Shown here in pieces: positions 1-7,599 of a DNA stretch of 38,968 bases. Under the pieces are notes generated by a model, which worked only from the letters and a program-made list of their open reading frames with translations, was not told the origin of the DNA and searched no databases. A program made the translations under genes and the position numbers. Each line of letters begins with the position of its first letter. Within the stretch, counting starts at the first letter, position 1. Origin of the DNA: Colimorpha_A sp045533115 (GTDB lineage Bacteria > Bacillota > Clostridia > Oscillospirales > CAG-272); assembly GCA_045533115.1 (NCBI GenBank), contig JAZSHF010000032.1:1-38968 (forward strand). Direction: 5' to 3'.

Positions 1-154
1 ATTCCATTGAGTAAACTGCACCGAGCATACTCTTTGCGCTGACGATAAAGTTCCTGTCCTTATCGGTAAGGAAAACGTTTGCGCCTGTCTTCGTCATTGC
101 GCCGACAAAGGCATTGATGTCTGACATTGTGTCGAGATGGATTTTAATTCTCAT
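1..154 (-). CDS. HPr-like protein without the phosphorylatable His (3' end cut by window edge)
   Basis: The reverse strand from the ATG at 154 reads MRIKIHLDTMSDINAFVGAM, continues to a Ser-containing SAKSMLGAVYSME stretch and runs off the window after 51 residues. The second stretch resembles the regulatory Ser-46 region of the PTS phosphocarrier HPr (AKSIMGVMSL). The first helix, where HPr carries His-15 in a GIHARP motif, reads TMSDINAF and has no His. The protein should therefore not pass phosphate from enzyme I to EIIA; a regulatory role like that of Bacillus Crh is possible. An AAGGAAA ribosome site lies about 7 nt before the ATG. The gene begins 30 nt after the lepA stop, so it is probably the third gene of a maf-lepA operon. 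The family call rests on a partial sequence. Confidence 0.6.
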   Translation of the reverse strand, partial: MRIKIHLDTMSDINAFVGAMTKTGANVFLTDKDRNFIVSAKSMLGAVYSME

Positions 155-184
155 AGTAATATTTCCTTTCTTAATTATGCGATT

Positions 185-1996
185 TTATTCCTCGTCAAGC
201 TTGAGTACCGCCATAAAAGCCTCGGGTGAAACCTCAACGGAGCCTAGCTGACGCATTTTCTTTTTGCCTTCCTTCTGCTTTTCAAGAAGCTTCTTTTTTC
301 TCGTGATATCGCCGCCGTAGCACTTTGCAAGAACGTCCTTGCGGAGCGCCTTTACTGTTTCGCGTGCTATGATCTTTCCGCCGATAGCCGCCTGTATCGG
401 AACCTCGAAGAGCTGACGCGGTATGTTTTCCTTTATTTTTTCTGCAATCTTTCTTGCTCTGCCATAAGCCTTTTCCTCGTGAACTATAAAGGAAAGGGCG
501 TCAACGATATCACCGTTTAAGAGAATATCGAGCTTGACGAGCTTGCTCGGAACGTAGCCGTTGAGATCGTAGTCGAGGGAAGCATAGCCGCGGCTACGGC
601 TCTTAAGTGCGTCAAAGAAATCGTACACGATCTCGTTTAGCGGAAGATCATAGTGAAGCTCTGTGCGGTTAGAATCAAGATACTTCATATCTATGAAGTT
701 GCCTCGTCTGTCCTGGCAAAGATCCATTATGTTTCCGACGTATTCGGTAGGCGTTATAATGCTTGCCTTGACCATCGGCTCATAAGCCGTTTCGATTTCG
801 TCGGTAGGCGGATAGTTTGAGGGGTTATCAATGCGGATAAGCTCACCGTTGCGCTTTTTGATCTCGTATATAACGCTTGGTGCGGTCGTGATGATATCGA
901 GATTATACTCTCGTTCAAGACGCTCCTGAATTATCTCCATGTGCAACAGTCCGAGAAATCCGCAGCGGAATCCGAAGCCGAGTGCGATCGAGGTTTCGGG
1001 CTCAAAAGCAAGAGCGGCATCGTTGAGCTGAAGCTTTTCAAGCGCGTCGCGCAGATCGTTATACTTTGCGCCGTCAGCGGGATAAATTCCGGAGAAAACC
1101 ATGGGAAGCGCCTGACGGAAGCCGGGGCACGGCTCGTCGGTTGGATCATCTGCACTCGTTACGGTATCACCTACACGGGTATCTGAAACCGTCTTTATGC
1201 TCGCCGTAAAATAACCGACATCACCCGAGCGGAGCGTTTTTCCCGGACGCAGACCAAAGGGGGCAAGGGTTCCGACCTCGATCGTTTCGAAGGTCGTTCC
1301 CGTGCTCATCATCATTACCTTGTCGCCGACACTAAGAGATCCGTCGATGATCCTGACGAGAACTACCACGCCGAGATACGGGTCGTAATATGAGTCGAAT
1401 ATAAGTGCTTTGAGCTTGCCGTTTTCGTCGCCCTTAGGTGCGGGGATTCCTGAAACGACTGCTTCAAGCACGTCGCCGATGTTAAGTCCTGTTTTTGCAG
1501 AAACGGCCGGACAGTCCTCGGCGGGAATGCCGATGACGTCCTCGATCTCGTTACGGGTTCCTTCGATATCGGCGGAGGGAAGGTCTATCTTATTGATTAC
1601 GGGTATTATCTCAAGATCGCTTTCTACCGCAAGATATGCGTTAGCAAGCGTCTGAGCCTCGATTCCCTGTGTTGCATCGACGACGAGAAGTGCGCCCTCG
1701 CAGGCGTTGAGCGAACGGGAAACTTCGTAGTTAAAGTCAACGTGACCGGGGGTGTCGATAAGGTTTAGGTTATACGTTTCTCCGTCCTTTGCTTCGTAGG
1801 CAAGATTGACCGCGCGTGCCTTTATCGTAATTCCTCGCTCTTTTTCGAGGTCCATATTGTCAAGAAGCTGTGATTCCATTTCACGCGTCGAGACTGTTCT
1901 CGTATGCTCGAGGATTCGGTCGGCGAGCGTGCTTTTGCCGTGGTCAATATGTGCGATTATTGAGAAATTTCTGATTTTATCCTGTCTTGAACTCAT
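185..1996 (-). CDS. lepA: Elongation factor 4 (LepA), ribosome back-translocase GTPase
   Basis: The 603-residue product is full length for LepA/EF-4, a translational GTPase that binds the ribosome and affects initiation and translocation. Visible motifs are the P-loop AHIDHGKST near residue 20, switch II DTPGH near residue 82, NKID and SAKTG for guanine recognition, the EF-G-like domains III and V, and the LepA-specific C-terminal tail (KEGKKKMRQLGSVEVSPEAF). There is no frameshift or truncation. The start codon overlaps the stop of the upstream maf gene by four bases (ATGA), which indicates translational coupling. The HPr-like gene follows 30 nt downstream. Transcription probably starts at the promoter upstream of maf. 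Confidence 0.97.
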   Translation of the reverse strand: MSSRQDKIRNFSIIAHIDHGKSTLADRILEHTRTVSTREMESQLLDNMDLEKERGITIKARAVNLAYEAKDGETYNLNLIDTPGHVDFNYEVSRSLNACEGALLVVDATQGIEAQTLANAYLAVESDLEIIPVINKIDLPSADIEGTRNEIEDVIGIPAEDCPAVSAKTGLNIGDVLEAVVSGIPAPKGDENGKLKALIFDSYYDPYLGVVVLVRIIDGSLSVGDKVMMMSTGTTFETIEVGTLAPFGLRPGKTLRSGDVGYFTASIKTVSDTRVGDTVTSADDPTDEPCPGFRQALPMVFSGIYPADGAKYNDLRDALEKLQLNDAALAFEPETSIALGFGFRCGFLGLLHMEIIQERLEREYNLDIITTAPSVIYEIKKRNGELIRIDNPSNYPPTDEIETAYEPMVKASIITPTEYVGNIMDLCQDRRGNFIDMKYLDSNRTELHYDLPLNEIVYDFFDALKSRSRGYASLDYDLNGYVPSKLVKLDILLNGDIVDALSFIVHEEKAYGRARKIAEKIKENIPRQLFEVPIQAAIGGKIIARETVKALRKDVLAKCYGGDITRKKKLLEKQKEGKKKMRQLGSVEVSPEAFMAVLKLDEE

Positions 1997-2574
1997 ATAT
2001 TATCGTCCTTTTTTAGTTCCTTAAGTGCTTTTGTTACAGCGCAGATAGGAAGTCCCATGATCGAAAAGAAGTCTCCTTCGATCCTTTCGACGAACGCGCC
2101 CGCTTTGCCTTGAATACCGTAGGCACCTGCTTTATCGAATGGATCGCCCGAGCGTATGTAGTCGTCAAGCTCCTCTTTATCAATCTCTCTGAAATAGACC
2201 CTTGCGCTGTCTGTCAAATTGATTTCCTTACCGTTAAGAATAACCGATATCCCGGTATGAACCGAGTGTGCCTTGCCAGACAGCATATTTAACATTCTTC
2301 TTGCGTCGGCTTCGCCTTTCGGCTTTCCGAGGATATCCCCGTTGATCTCGACGAGCGTGTCGGCGGCAACGATTGGCAGATCTGTCTTACCAATCTCGTT
2401 TGCAACCGCAATCGCCTTTTCGTGAGCAAGTCTTGAAGCGAGCAGCTCGGGGGTATCGGCTGTGATCTCTGCCTCGTTTACGTCGGAAACTATTGTTTTT
2501 ACGTTATATCCGAGCATTGAAAGAAGCTCGTATCGGCGCGGCGATTTCGACGCGAGTATTATATCGCTTATCAT
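1993..2574 (-). CDS. maf: Maf-family nucleoside triphosphate pyrophosphatase
   Basis: This 193-residue protein belongs to the Maf/HAM1-like house-cleaning pyrophosphatases, which hydrolyse dTTP, UTP and modified nucleotides to monophosphates; it should be cytosolic. The N-terminal phosphate-binding ASKSPRRYELL motif is at residues 8-18, and the VAADTLVEINGDILGKPK block with the metal-binding Asp lies near residues 69-86. The length is normal for the family. The ATG at 2574 gives the expected N-terminus, but the nearest GGAG is about 14 nt upstream, so initiation may be weak. It is the first gene of the maf-lepA-HPr-like unit and follows a good sigma-A promoter at 2616-2644. Confidence 0.93.
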   Translation of the reverse strand: MISDIILASKSPRRYELLSMLGYNVKTIVSDVNEAEITADTPELLASRLAHEKAIAVANEIGKTDLPIVAADTLVEINGDILGKPKGEADARRMLNMLSGKAHSVHTGISVILNGKEINLTDSARVYFREIDKEELDDYIRSGDPFDKAGAYGIQGKAGAFVERIEGDFFSIMGLPICAVTKALKELKKDDNI

Positions 2575-2615
2575 TTCAGACAGTCATTTTCTCCGAGAAT
2601 TATTTTATCTGAATT

Positions 2616-2644
2616 ATTATATCACATTTGAAGAAAAATTGCAA
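2616..2644 (-). promoter_or_regulatory. Sigma-A promoter for maf-lepA
   Basis: On the reverse strand a -35 TTGCAA (2639-2644) is followed after 17 nt by a perfect -10 TATAAT (2616-2621). It points at maf and is the only good promoter seen for the maf-lepA-HPr-like unit. Confidence 0.75.
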
Positions 2645-2711
2645 CTTATTTCTTTAAGAACAGAAAATATTTCAATTTACAAAAAATTCATAATTAAATT
2701 CTGAAAATCTA

Positions 2712-2740
2712 TTGCAAAGATAATAAAATTGTGATATAAT
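2712..2740 (+). promoter_or_regulatory. Sigma-A promoter for tRNA-Glu
   Basis: A -35 TTGCAA (2712-2717), a 17-nt spacer and a TATAAT -10 (2735-2740) lie 17 nt before the tRNA. The -35 hexamer is identical to that of the divergent maf promoter. Confidence 0.75.
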
Positions 2741-2757
2741 TCATTTCGTGCCAATGA

Positions 2758-2832
2758 GGCCTGTTGGTCAAGAGGCTAAGACGCCGCCCTCTCACGGCGG
2801 AAACAGGGGTTCGATTCCCCTACGGGTCACCA
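2758..2832 (+). tRNA. tRNA-Glu (anticodon CUC)
   Basis: This 75-nt stretch folds as a cloverleaf. The acceptor stem GGCCTGT pairs with ACGGGTC (two G-U pairs), followed by discriminator A and an encoded CCA at 2830-2832. The anticodon stem CCGCC/GGCGG encloses the loop CTCTCAC, giving anticodon CTC and hence Glu (GAG codons). The T arm carries GGTTCGATTCC. It stands alone rather than in a tRNA cluster and has its own promoter and terminator. Confidence 0.96.
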
Positions 2833-2859
2833 AAAAGCGCAGGCTTGCCTGCGCTTTTT
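2833..2859 (+). terminator. Rho-independent terminator after tRNA-Glu
   Basis: The stem GCGCAGG/CCTGCGC (2837-2843 and 2848-2854) with loop CTTG is followed by TTTTT, and A residues on the left extend the pairing. It begins directly after the tRNA CCA and ends 27 nt before the phosphofructokinase ATG. Confidence 0.9.
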
Positions 2860-2886
2860 ACTTTATTTGTAACTTTGGAGGTTTTT

Positions 2887-4125
2887 ATGGTATTAAAGGG
2901 AAATGCGATCGTCGGTCAGTCGGGCGGTCCCACTGCCGCGATCAACGCTACGCTCAGCGGCGTTATCAGAGGGGCGCTTGAAAATGAGAATATTGAAACA
3001 ATATTCGGTATGTATCACGGTATTGAGGGAATCTTAAACGACAGCTTCTGCAATCTTACTGAGATGTTTGCCGATGAGAGCAAGCTTGTTACTCTTGAAA
3101 AGACTCCTGCAGCAGCTCTCGGTTCCTGCCGCAAGAAGCTTCCGTCGCTTGACAATATGTCGGACAGTGACAAAGCGGTATATGAAAAGGTATTTGACTT
3201 CTTCAAGAAGCACAATATCCGTTATTTCTTCTATATCGGCGGTAATGATTCTATGGACACCGTTGCTAAGCTTTCCGCTTACTCAAAGACCGTGGATTAC
3301 GAAATGCGTATAATGGGTGTGCCGAAAACGATCGACAACGACGTTATGGGTACCGACCATACTCCCGGCTACGGCTCGGCGGCAAAGTATATTGCGGCAT
3401 CGGTTTCCGAGATGCTCCGCGACTGCGCTGTTTATACGGTTAAGGCAGTTACCATAATTGAAATTATGGGACGTGATGCGGGTTGGCTTACTGCCGCTGC
3501 AGCTCTTACGAGAGCTACCGGATTTGAGCCCGACCTTATCTACCTTCCCGAAAGAGTGTTTAATTATGACGAGTTCTTTGCCGACGTTCGTGCTTGTCTC
3601 GAAAAGCACCCGAACGTAGTAATTTGTGTTTCCGAGGGAATCCGACTTGCTGACGGCAGATATGTTGGCGAGGGTACACAAAGCGGTGTTGCAGACGCGT
3701 TTGGTCACAAGTACCTTTCCGGCACCGGCAAGGCTCTTGAGCTTGCGGTCAAGGAAGAGATCGGATGCAAGGTTCGTTCCGTTGAGCTTAACATTCTTCA
3801 GAGATGTGCTTCTCATATCGCTTCTCTTACCGATATTACCGAATCGGTTGCGGTTGGTAAGGCTGCAGTTGAAAACGCTGTAAACGGCGTCAGCGGAAAG
3901 ATGATGACCTTCGTCCGTACAAGCGATGAGCCGTATACCTGTGTTCCGGGTTATGAGGATATCGATAAGATCGCAAATATGGTAAGGACCGTTCCCGACA
4001 GCTTCATTAACGAGCGCGGTAACGGTATTACCGACGAAGGCGTAAAATACCTGCTTCCCCTCATCGAGGGCGAAAGCTATCCCGAATATAAAAACGGCCT
4101 CCCCGTACACGTTTACCTCAAATAA
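2887..4125 (+). CDS. Pyrophosphate-type 6-phosphofructokinase
   Basis: The 412-residue PFK-family enzyme phosphorylates fructose 6-phosphate in glycolysis. The donor can be read from two positions. ATP enzymes have GGDGS and PGTIDND; this protein has GGNDS (Asp121) and PKTIDND (Lys147). Asp and Lys at these sites characterise pyrophosphate-dependent PFKs, whose reaction is reversible and saves ATP. The catalytic Asp pair lies in TIDND (150-152), and MGRDAGWL near 203 binds the sugar phosphate. The ATG at 2887 was chosen because GGAGG lies 6 nt upstream and MVLKGNAIVGQSGGP is the expected N-terminus; an open frame continues upstream through the tRNA but is not coding. No promoter is visible between the tRNA terminator and this gene. 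The S1-domain gene follows. Confidence 0.93.
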   Translation: MVLKGNAIVGQSGGPTAAINATLSGVIRGALENENIETIFGMYHGIEGILNDSFCNLTEMFADESKLVTLEKTPAAALGSCRKKLPSLDNMSDSDKAVYEKVFDFFKKHNIRYFFYIGGNDSMDTVAKLSAYSKTVDYEMRIMGVPKTIDNDVMGTDHTPGYGSAAKYIAASVSEMLRDCAVYTVKAVTIIEIMGRDAGWLTAAAALTRATGFEPDLIYLPERVFNYDEFFADVRACLEKHPNVVICVSEGIRLADGRYVGEGTQSGVADAFGHKYLSGTGKALELAVKEEIGCKVRSVELNILQRCASHIASLTDITESVAVGKAAVENAVNGVSGKMMTFVRTSDEPYTCVPGYEDIDKIANMVRTVPDSFINERGNGITDEGVKYLLPLIEGESYPEYKNGLPVHVYLK

Positions 4126-4137
4126 AGGCATATAAAT

Positions 4138-4198
4138 AACCTCCGTCGAATATAGTAGTAACGCTTATTAAAAAGCGGACGAAAGTTCGGCGGAGGTT
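4138..4198 (+). promoter_or_regulatory. Leader hairpin that sequesters the Shine-Dalgarno of the S1-domain gene
   Basis: The stretch at 4138-4150 (AACCTCCGTCGAA) pairs with 4186-4198 (TTCGGCGGAGGTT) over 13 bp with one G-U pair. The 3' arm contains the GGAGG ribosome site (4192-4196), 8 nt before the ATG at 4205. The 35-nt loop holds a second small stem, CGCTT/AAGCG (4162-4166 and 4173-4177). No U tract follows, so it is not a terminator. Burying a ribosome site this completely suggests translational control, possibly autoregulation by the RNA-binding product. Confidence 0.7.
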
Positions 4199-4204
4199 AA
4201 ATTT

Positions 4205-5137
4205 ATGCATTTATGTAAATACAAACCCGAGGGCCTGGTTCTCTCGATGCCCGAAAACAGGGAATATCTTTCAAGTGAAGGCGGACTTATCCGAGCGATG
4301 AACGAGGGTGTTATCCTTGAAGCAATGGCAGTGCGTTGCGATGCAAATTACACCCTGACAGTTGACCTTGGGTGTATGGTCGGAGTAATTGACCGTTCAG
4401 ACGTTGAATATGACAGAACGGGAAACGACGTGCGAGATATTGCCGTTATTACCCGTGTCGGCAAAGCAGTATGCTTCAAGATTATGGGCTTCTTCTATGA
4501 CAAGGGCGTCAAGGTGGCGCGACTGTCGCGCAGGGAGGCACAAAGGGAATGCTGTGAGGTGTTTCTTGACAGCTGTATTACGGGAGATATTATTGATGCC
4601 AAGGTCACGCATCTTGAAAGCTTTGGCGCTTTTGTCGATATCGGATGCGGAATAGTTTCGCTATTGTCGATAGACTGCATCTCGGTATCGAGGATAAGTC
4701 ATCCGTCAGACCGTTTTTCGGTTGGTGACAGAATAAAGGTTGTAATAAAGAGCAACGACGGTGAACGTATATACGTAACACACAAGGAGCTTCTCGGAAC
4801 TTGGGAAGAAAACGCGTCGCTGTTTTCGGTCGGTCAGACAGTCGCGGGAATAGTGCGAAGTATTGAAAAATACGGCATATTCGTTGAGCTTACGCCAAAT
4901 CTTGCGGGACTTGCTGAATATCGTTCGGATATTACCGTCGGGCAAACTACCGCTGTTTACATAAAGAACATTATACCCGAAAGAATGAAGCTGAAGCTCG
5001 TCATAATCGACGCTTATAAGGGAGAAAATTTGCCCGTCCGTGAAATCCGTCCTTTGGGCGATGACGTTTCTCATATTGATTTCTGGCAGTACTCACCGCA
5101 GGGAAGCCCAAGGCTGATCGAAACGGTATTTGAATAA
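4205..5137 (+). CDS. S1-domain RNA-binding protein (ribosomal protein S1-like)
   Basis: The 310-residue protein is built of S1/OB-fold repeats. A divergent unit covers about residues 30-105, and two clear S1 domains cover about 122-195 (VTHLESFGAFVDIG) and 210-275 (VRSIEKYGIFVELT). The motif VxxxxxxGxFVxx is the classic RNA-binding face of S1 domains. Bacillota often carry short S1-like proteins with three or four domains; whether this one sits on the ribosome cannot be told from sequence. It is probably co-transcribed with the phosphofructokinase gene 79 nt upstream. The ribosome site GGAGG is locked in a long leader hairpin, so translation is likely regulated. The convergent neighbour beyond the hairpin array is the VanT-like gene. 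Confidence 0.82.
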   Translation: MHLCKYKPEGLVLSMPENREYLSSEGGLIRAMNEGVILEAMAVRCDANYTLTVDLGCMVGVIDRSDVEYDRTGNDVRDIAVITRVGKAVCFKIMGFFYDKGVKVARLSRREAQRECCEVFLDSCITGDIIDAKVTHLESFGAFVDIGCGIVSLLSIDCISVSRISHPSDRFSVGDRIKVVIKSNDGERIYVTHKELLGTWEENASLFSVGQTVAGIVRSIEKYGIFVELTPNLAGLAEYRSDITVGQTTAVYIKNIIPERMKLKLVIIDAYKGENLPVREIRPLGDDVSHIDFWQYSPQGSPRLIETVFE

Positions 5138-5140
5138 CAC

Positions 5141-5442
5141 AAACAGCCCGCGTTAGTATGTTGAGCTTAGGAATAAGCTCAACATACAGTGAAATCAATT
5201 TGCAAATCAAATTGGTGAAATACGACTCACGTCGTATGAAATAGGCTTCGCCCATGAAATATTTTCTTCGAAAATATTAAGCAATAAAAATGATCCGTTG
5301 CTCTGTAACGGATCATTTTTTACAATAATATGCCCTGGGGCATATTTCATATTGCGTAAGCAATATTTCGTATTACCGTCAGGTAATATTTCATTGGGAG
5401 CTGCGGTTATCCCTAACCGCAACTCCCTTTTGCGGGCTGTTT
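5141..5442. repeat. Symmetric array of nine hairpins with TGAAAT / ATTTCAT boxes and 11-bp terminal inverted repeats
   Basis: This 302-bp non-coding block fills the gap between two convergent stop codons. Its ends are the perfect inverted repeat AAACAGCCCGC (5141-5151) and GCGGGCTGTTT (5432-5442). Inside are nine stem-loops: 5156-5187 (14 bp, GGAA loop), 5196-5214, 5220-5237, 5241-5255, 5258-5278, 5286-5320 (central), 5327-5346, 5349-5366 (GTAA loop), 5371-5388 and 5396-5427; the fourth has a mismatch and 5258-5278 abuts the centre, making ten if every small stem is counted. Stems left of the centre are separated by TGAAAT (5190, 5216, 5237, 5255). Stems right of it are separated by the complement ATTTCAT (5344 and 5388; ATTTCGT at 5365). 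Left and right boxes could pair, giving a fishbone fold. No open reading frame explains it and I know no named family for it. Confidence 0.85.
5286..5321. terminator. Bidirectional terminator at the centre of the hairpin array
   Basis: The 14-bp stem AAAAATGATCCGTT/AACGGATCATTTTT (5286-5299 and 5307-5320) has a 7-nt loop, an A tract on the left and a T tract on the right. It can terminate the S1-domain transcript on the plus strand and the vanG/vanT-like transcript on the minus strand. Confidence 0.8.
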
Positions 5443-5447
5443 ATAGT

Positions 5448-7574
5448 TTATGATATGATCTCAAGGCGGTTGCCGAGACGCGAGAATATTTCGTTTGTAA
5501 TGGTTTCTGCCTGAGAAGCTACTTCCTCGGCTGTTATCGTTTCGCTTCCGTCGGTCCCTATGAGAGTAACGATATCTCCGACGTTCGCATCTTCGATATC
5601 CGTCACGTCGACCATAAGCTGATCCATACAAATGCGTCCCACCATAGGGGCACGCTTACCGCGCACGAGGACGCTTGCCTTACCCGATAAACATCGCGGA
5701 ATACCGTCACCGTATCCGATCGGAAGAACTGCTATGCGGCTTTCGCGCTCCGTGGTAAAAGCTCTTCCGTATCCGATCGATGTGCCCGCCGGATACGTTC
5801 TCAGTTGGATTATCTTTGTCTTGATCGACATTACGGGGGAAAGCGAGACGTCGATAGCCTTTTCATATCCGTACTCGCTGTCTGCACCATACAGTGAAAT
5901 TCCCATTCGCGCGTAAGTGCTGCTTATCTCGGGATAATTGAGCAGGCCGTAGCTTGCCTGAATATGATGAGCTTTAACAGGCAGACCTCTGCTTTTGAGT
6001 GAGTCTATCAGCGCGTAAAATGAGCTTATCTGCTTTCTCGTATATTCAATATCGCTCTCGTCCTTGGAATCGCTTACACAAAGATGCGAGAATATTCCTT
6101 CAATCGAAAGGTTTTTGAGCGCGTACACCGATGCAACAGTCTCAACGTCGCTTACGTCTATTCCAATTCTGTGCATTCCCGAGTCGATACCGATATGTAC
6201 CTTGATCTTCCTGCCCTGCGAGTTGAGCACTCGGGCGTAATCAATATCGAAAACGGTTTGAGTAATATCGTATTTCCTTAAGTCGCGTACTCTTGACGGA
6301 TCGGTATATCCGAGAACGAGGATCATTCCCTTAACGCCGAATTTGCGTATGGCTATTCCTTCGTCGACGGTAGCCACGCCGTAAGCGTCAACTCCAAGCT
6401 CATGAAGTTCCTTCGTGATCTCAAACGCACCGTGACCGTATCCCTCGTCCTTAACGATAGCGAGAAGCTTGCAGCTTTTCGGCATAATGCGGCGCAGCTC
6501 GCTTACGTTGCTGCAAAGTGCTGTCATATCAAGCTCTATCCATGCTCTTTGAGCATTTGACGGTGCGGATTTTTTGGGAAATAATCTTTCGAGGAAAAGA
6601 TAAGCGAACGCCGCAACAAACGAAAGAACCGTTACAATGATGAACATAACGAGTTCCTGCTGAACGAGGAAATTTTCGAGATGCAAAATTTTCCCCGCAA
6701 GGCGGACGGCAACAATAAGTACCGGATGAATTATGTAGATCGCGAGCGACATATCGCGCGCTGCCTTGATTCTTCCGCCCCTAAACGACATAAGAAACGC
6801 AAACAGGAAAAACATAACGGCGGGAAGCAAAAGATACATACTGTCAAGACGCTGAAAATGCGTGTTGTGAAGTATCAGTCCCTCGGCAATCATTGCGGCA
6901 ATAGAAACAGAAAAGCCGATAAGAGCGGGTATTCTATTGACAATTCGGTGACGGATGCTGTACATATATCCGCCGAGTACGATGAAGAGAGGCGCAAAGA
7001 ACAAGCCGTTTCTCGTCGTATCCATAACGGCGAATATCTCGTCAAAAAGGTTTTTAAGGAAAGGCACCTTTTCTACTATGCCGTAATAACTGTTACCGAG
7101 AAGTCCGAATAAGTACAGAGGCAAGGTAACGGTGAGCGAAACCCTAAATCCGAATTTTCTCACGAGATACCAAGCGATAAGTGCGCCGATGATAGAGGCG
7201 GGAAGATACCACAGATGGTAAAGAGTTCCGTTGAAGAAAAGATCTTTAAGTATCGACGGCAGAAGCGGTCTAACCGAGAAATCTCCTTTATAGATCTGTA
7301 GGGGGAGGCAAATAAGAATTGCCGCGCCGTAGATCAGTGCCGTTTTTTTGACAAAGCTTGTGAGCTTGGCGTTGCTCCTTTCAACGTCTCTTATCATAAA
7401 AAATCCCGACGTCATGAAGAAGAACGGAACCGCAAGCCGCGCAAGGATGTTCGACAGAACAAAGTTGCCGCTTTCCGTGAAATCACGGAGAGGAGAAGTA
7501 TGGTTTGCTATTACGAGAACCGCGGCAATTATACGGAAAAAGTCAATCCCGGTATAGGCTTTTTTGTTATCCAT
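5448..7574 (-). CDS. VanT-type membrane-bound serine/alanine racemase (acyltransferase-3 domain fused to Alr domain)
   Basis: The 708-residue protein has two parts. Residues 5-330 are an acyltransferase-3-like membrane domain with about ten hydrophobic segments and an early NHTS motif. Residues 343-708 are a PLP alanine-racemase domain with PLP-Lys375 in IVKDEGYGHG, the catalytic Tyr602 in SIGYGRAF, and GRICMDQLMVDV. This architecture is that of VanT, the membrane serine racemase of VanC/VanG-type glycopeptide resistance. The Tyr that contacts substrate in ordinary Alr (TINYE) is Asn694 here (TITNE), as in VanT, which makes room for serine. The gene starts 25 nt after the VanG-like ligase stop, with an AAAGGACGG ribosome site. 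Together they would make D-Ser and D-Ala-D-Ser. An alanine-only racemase is the alternative. Confidence 0.82.
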   Translation of the reverse strand: MDNKKAYTGIDFFRIIAAVLVIANHTSPLRDFTESGNFVLSNILARLAVPFFFMTSGFFMIRDVERSNAKLTSFVKKTALIYGAAILICLPLQIYKGDFSVRPLLPSILKDLFFNGTLYHLWYLPASIIGALIAWYLVRKFGFRVSLTVTLPLYLFGLLGNSYYGIVEKVPFLKNLFDEIFAVMDTTRNGLFFAPLFIVLGGYMYSIRHRIVNRIPALIGFSVSIAAMIAEGLILHNTHFQRLDSMYLLLPAVMFFLFAFLMSFRGGRIKAARDMSLAIYIIHPVLIVAVRLAGKILHLENFLVQQELVMFIIVTVLSFVAAFAYLFLERLFPKKSAPSNAQRAWIELDMTALCSNVSELRRIMPKSCKLLAIVKDEGYGHGAFEITKELHELGVDAYGVATVDEGIAIRKFGVKGMILVLGYTDPSRVRDLRKYDITQTVFDIDYARVLNSQGRKIKVHIGIDSGMHRIGIDVSDVETVASVYALKNLSIEGIFSHLCVSDSKDESDIEYTRKQISSFYALIDSLKSRGLPVKAHHIQASYGLLNYPEISSTYARMGISLYGADSEYGYEKAIDVSLSPVMSIKTKIIQLRTYPAGTSIGYGRAFTTERESRIAVLPIGYGDGIPRCLSGKASVLVRGKRAPMVGRICMDQLMVDVTDIEDANVGDIVTLIGTDGSETITAEEVASQAETITNEIFSRLGNRLEIIS

Positions 7575-7599
7575 AATACCGTCCTTTCAAGGTGTAGTT

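Noticed and set aside
2764..2886. N-terminal extension of the phosphofructokinase through the tRNA
   Set aside because: It would translate the tRNA and terminator; a good ribosome site and the family N-terminus support the ATG at 2887.
3283..4131. Long reverse-strand open frame of 282 codons across the phosphofructokinase gene
   Set aside because: It is antisense to a well-recognised enzyme, has no ribosome site and no recognisable motif; it arises from codon bias.
4138..4198. Terminator between the phosphofructokinase and the S1-domain gene
   Set aside because: The stem is long but is followed by AAATTTATG rather than a U tract, and it contains the ribosome site of the next gene.
5141..5442. 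CRISPR array
   Set aside because: The repeated units are variable hairpins with six-base boxes whose orientation flips at the centre; there are no identical direct repeats with uniform spacers and no cas genes.
5448..7574. Two fused genes caused by a lost stop codon
   Set aside because: The same acyltransferase-racemase fusion is the normal architecture of VanT.
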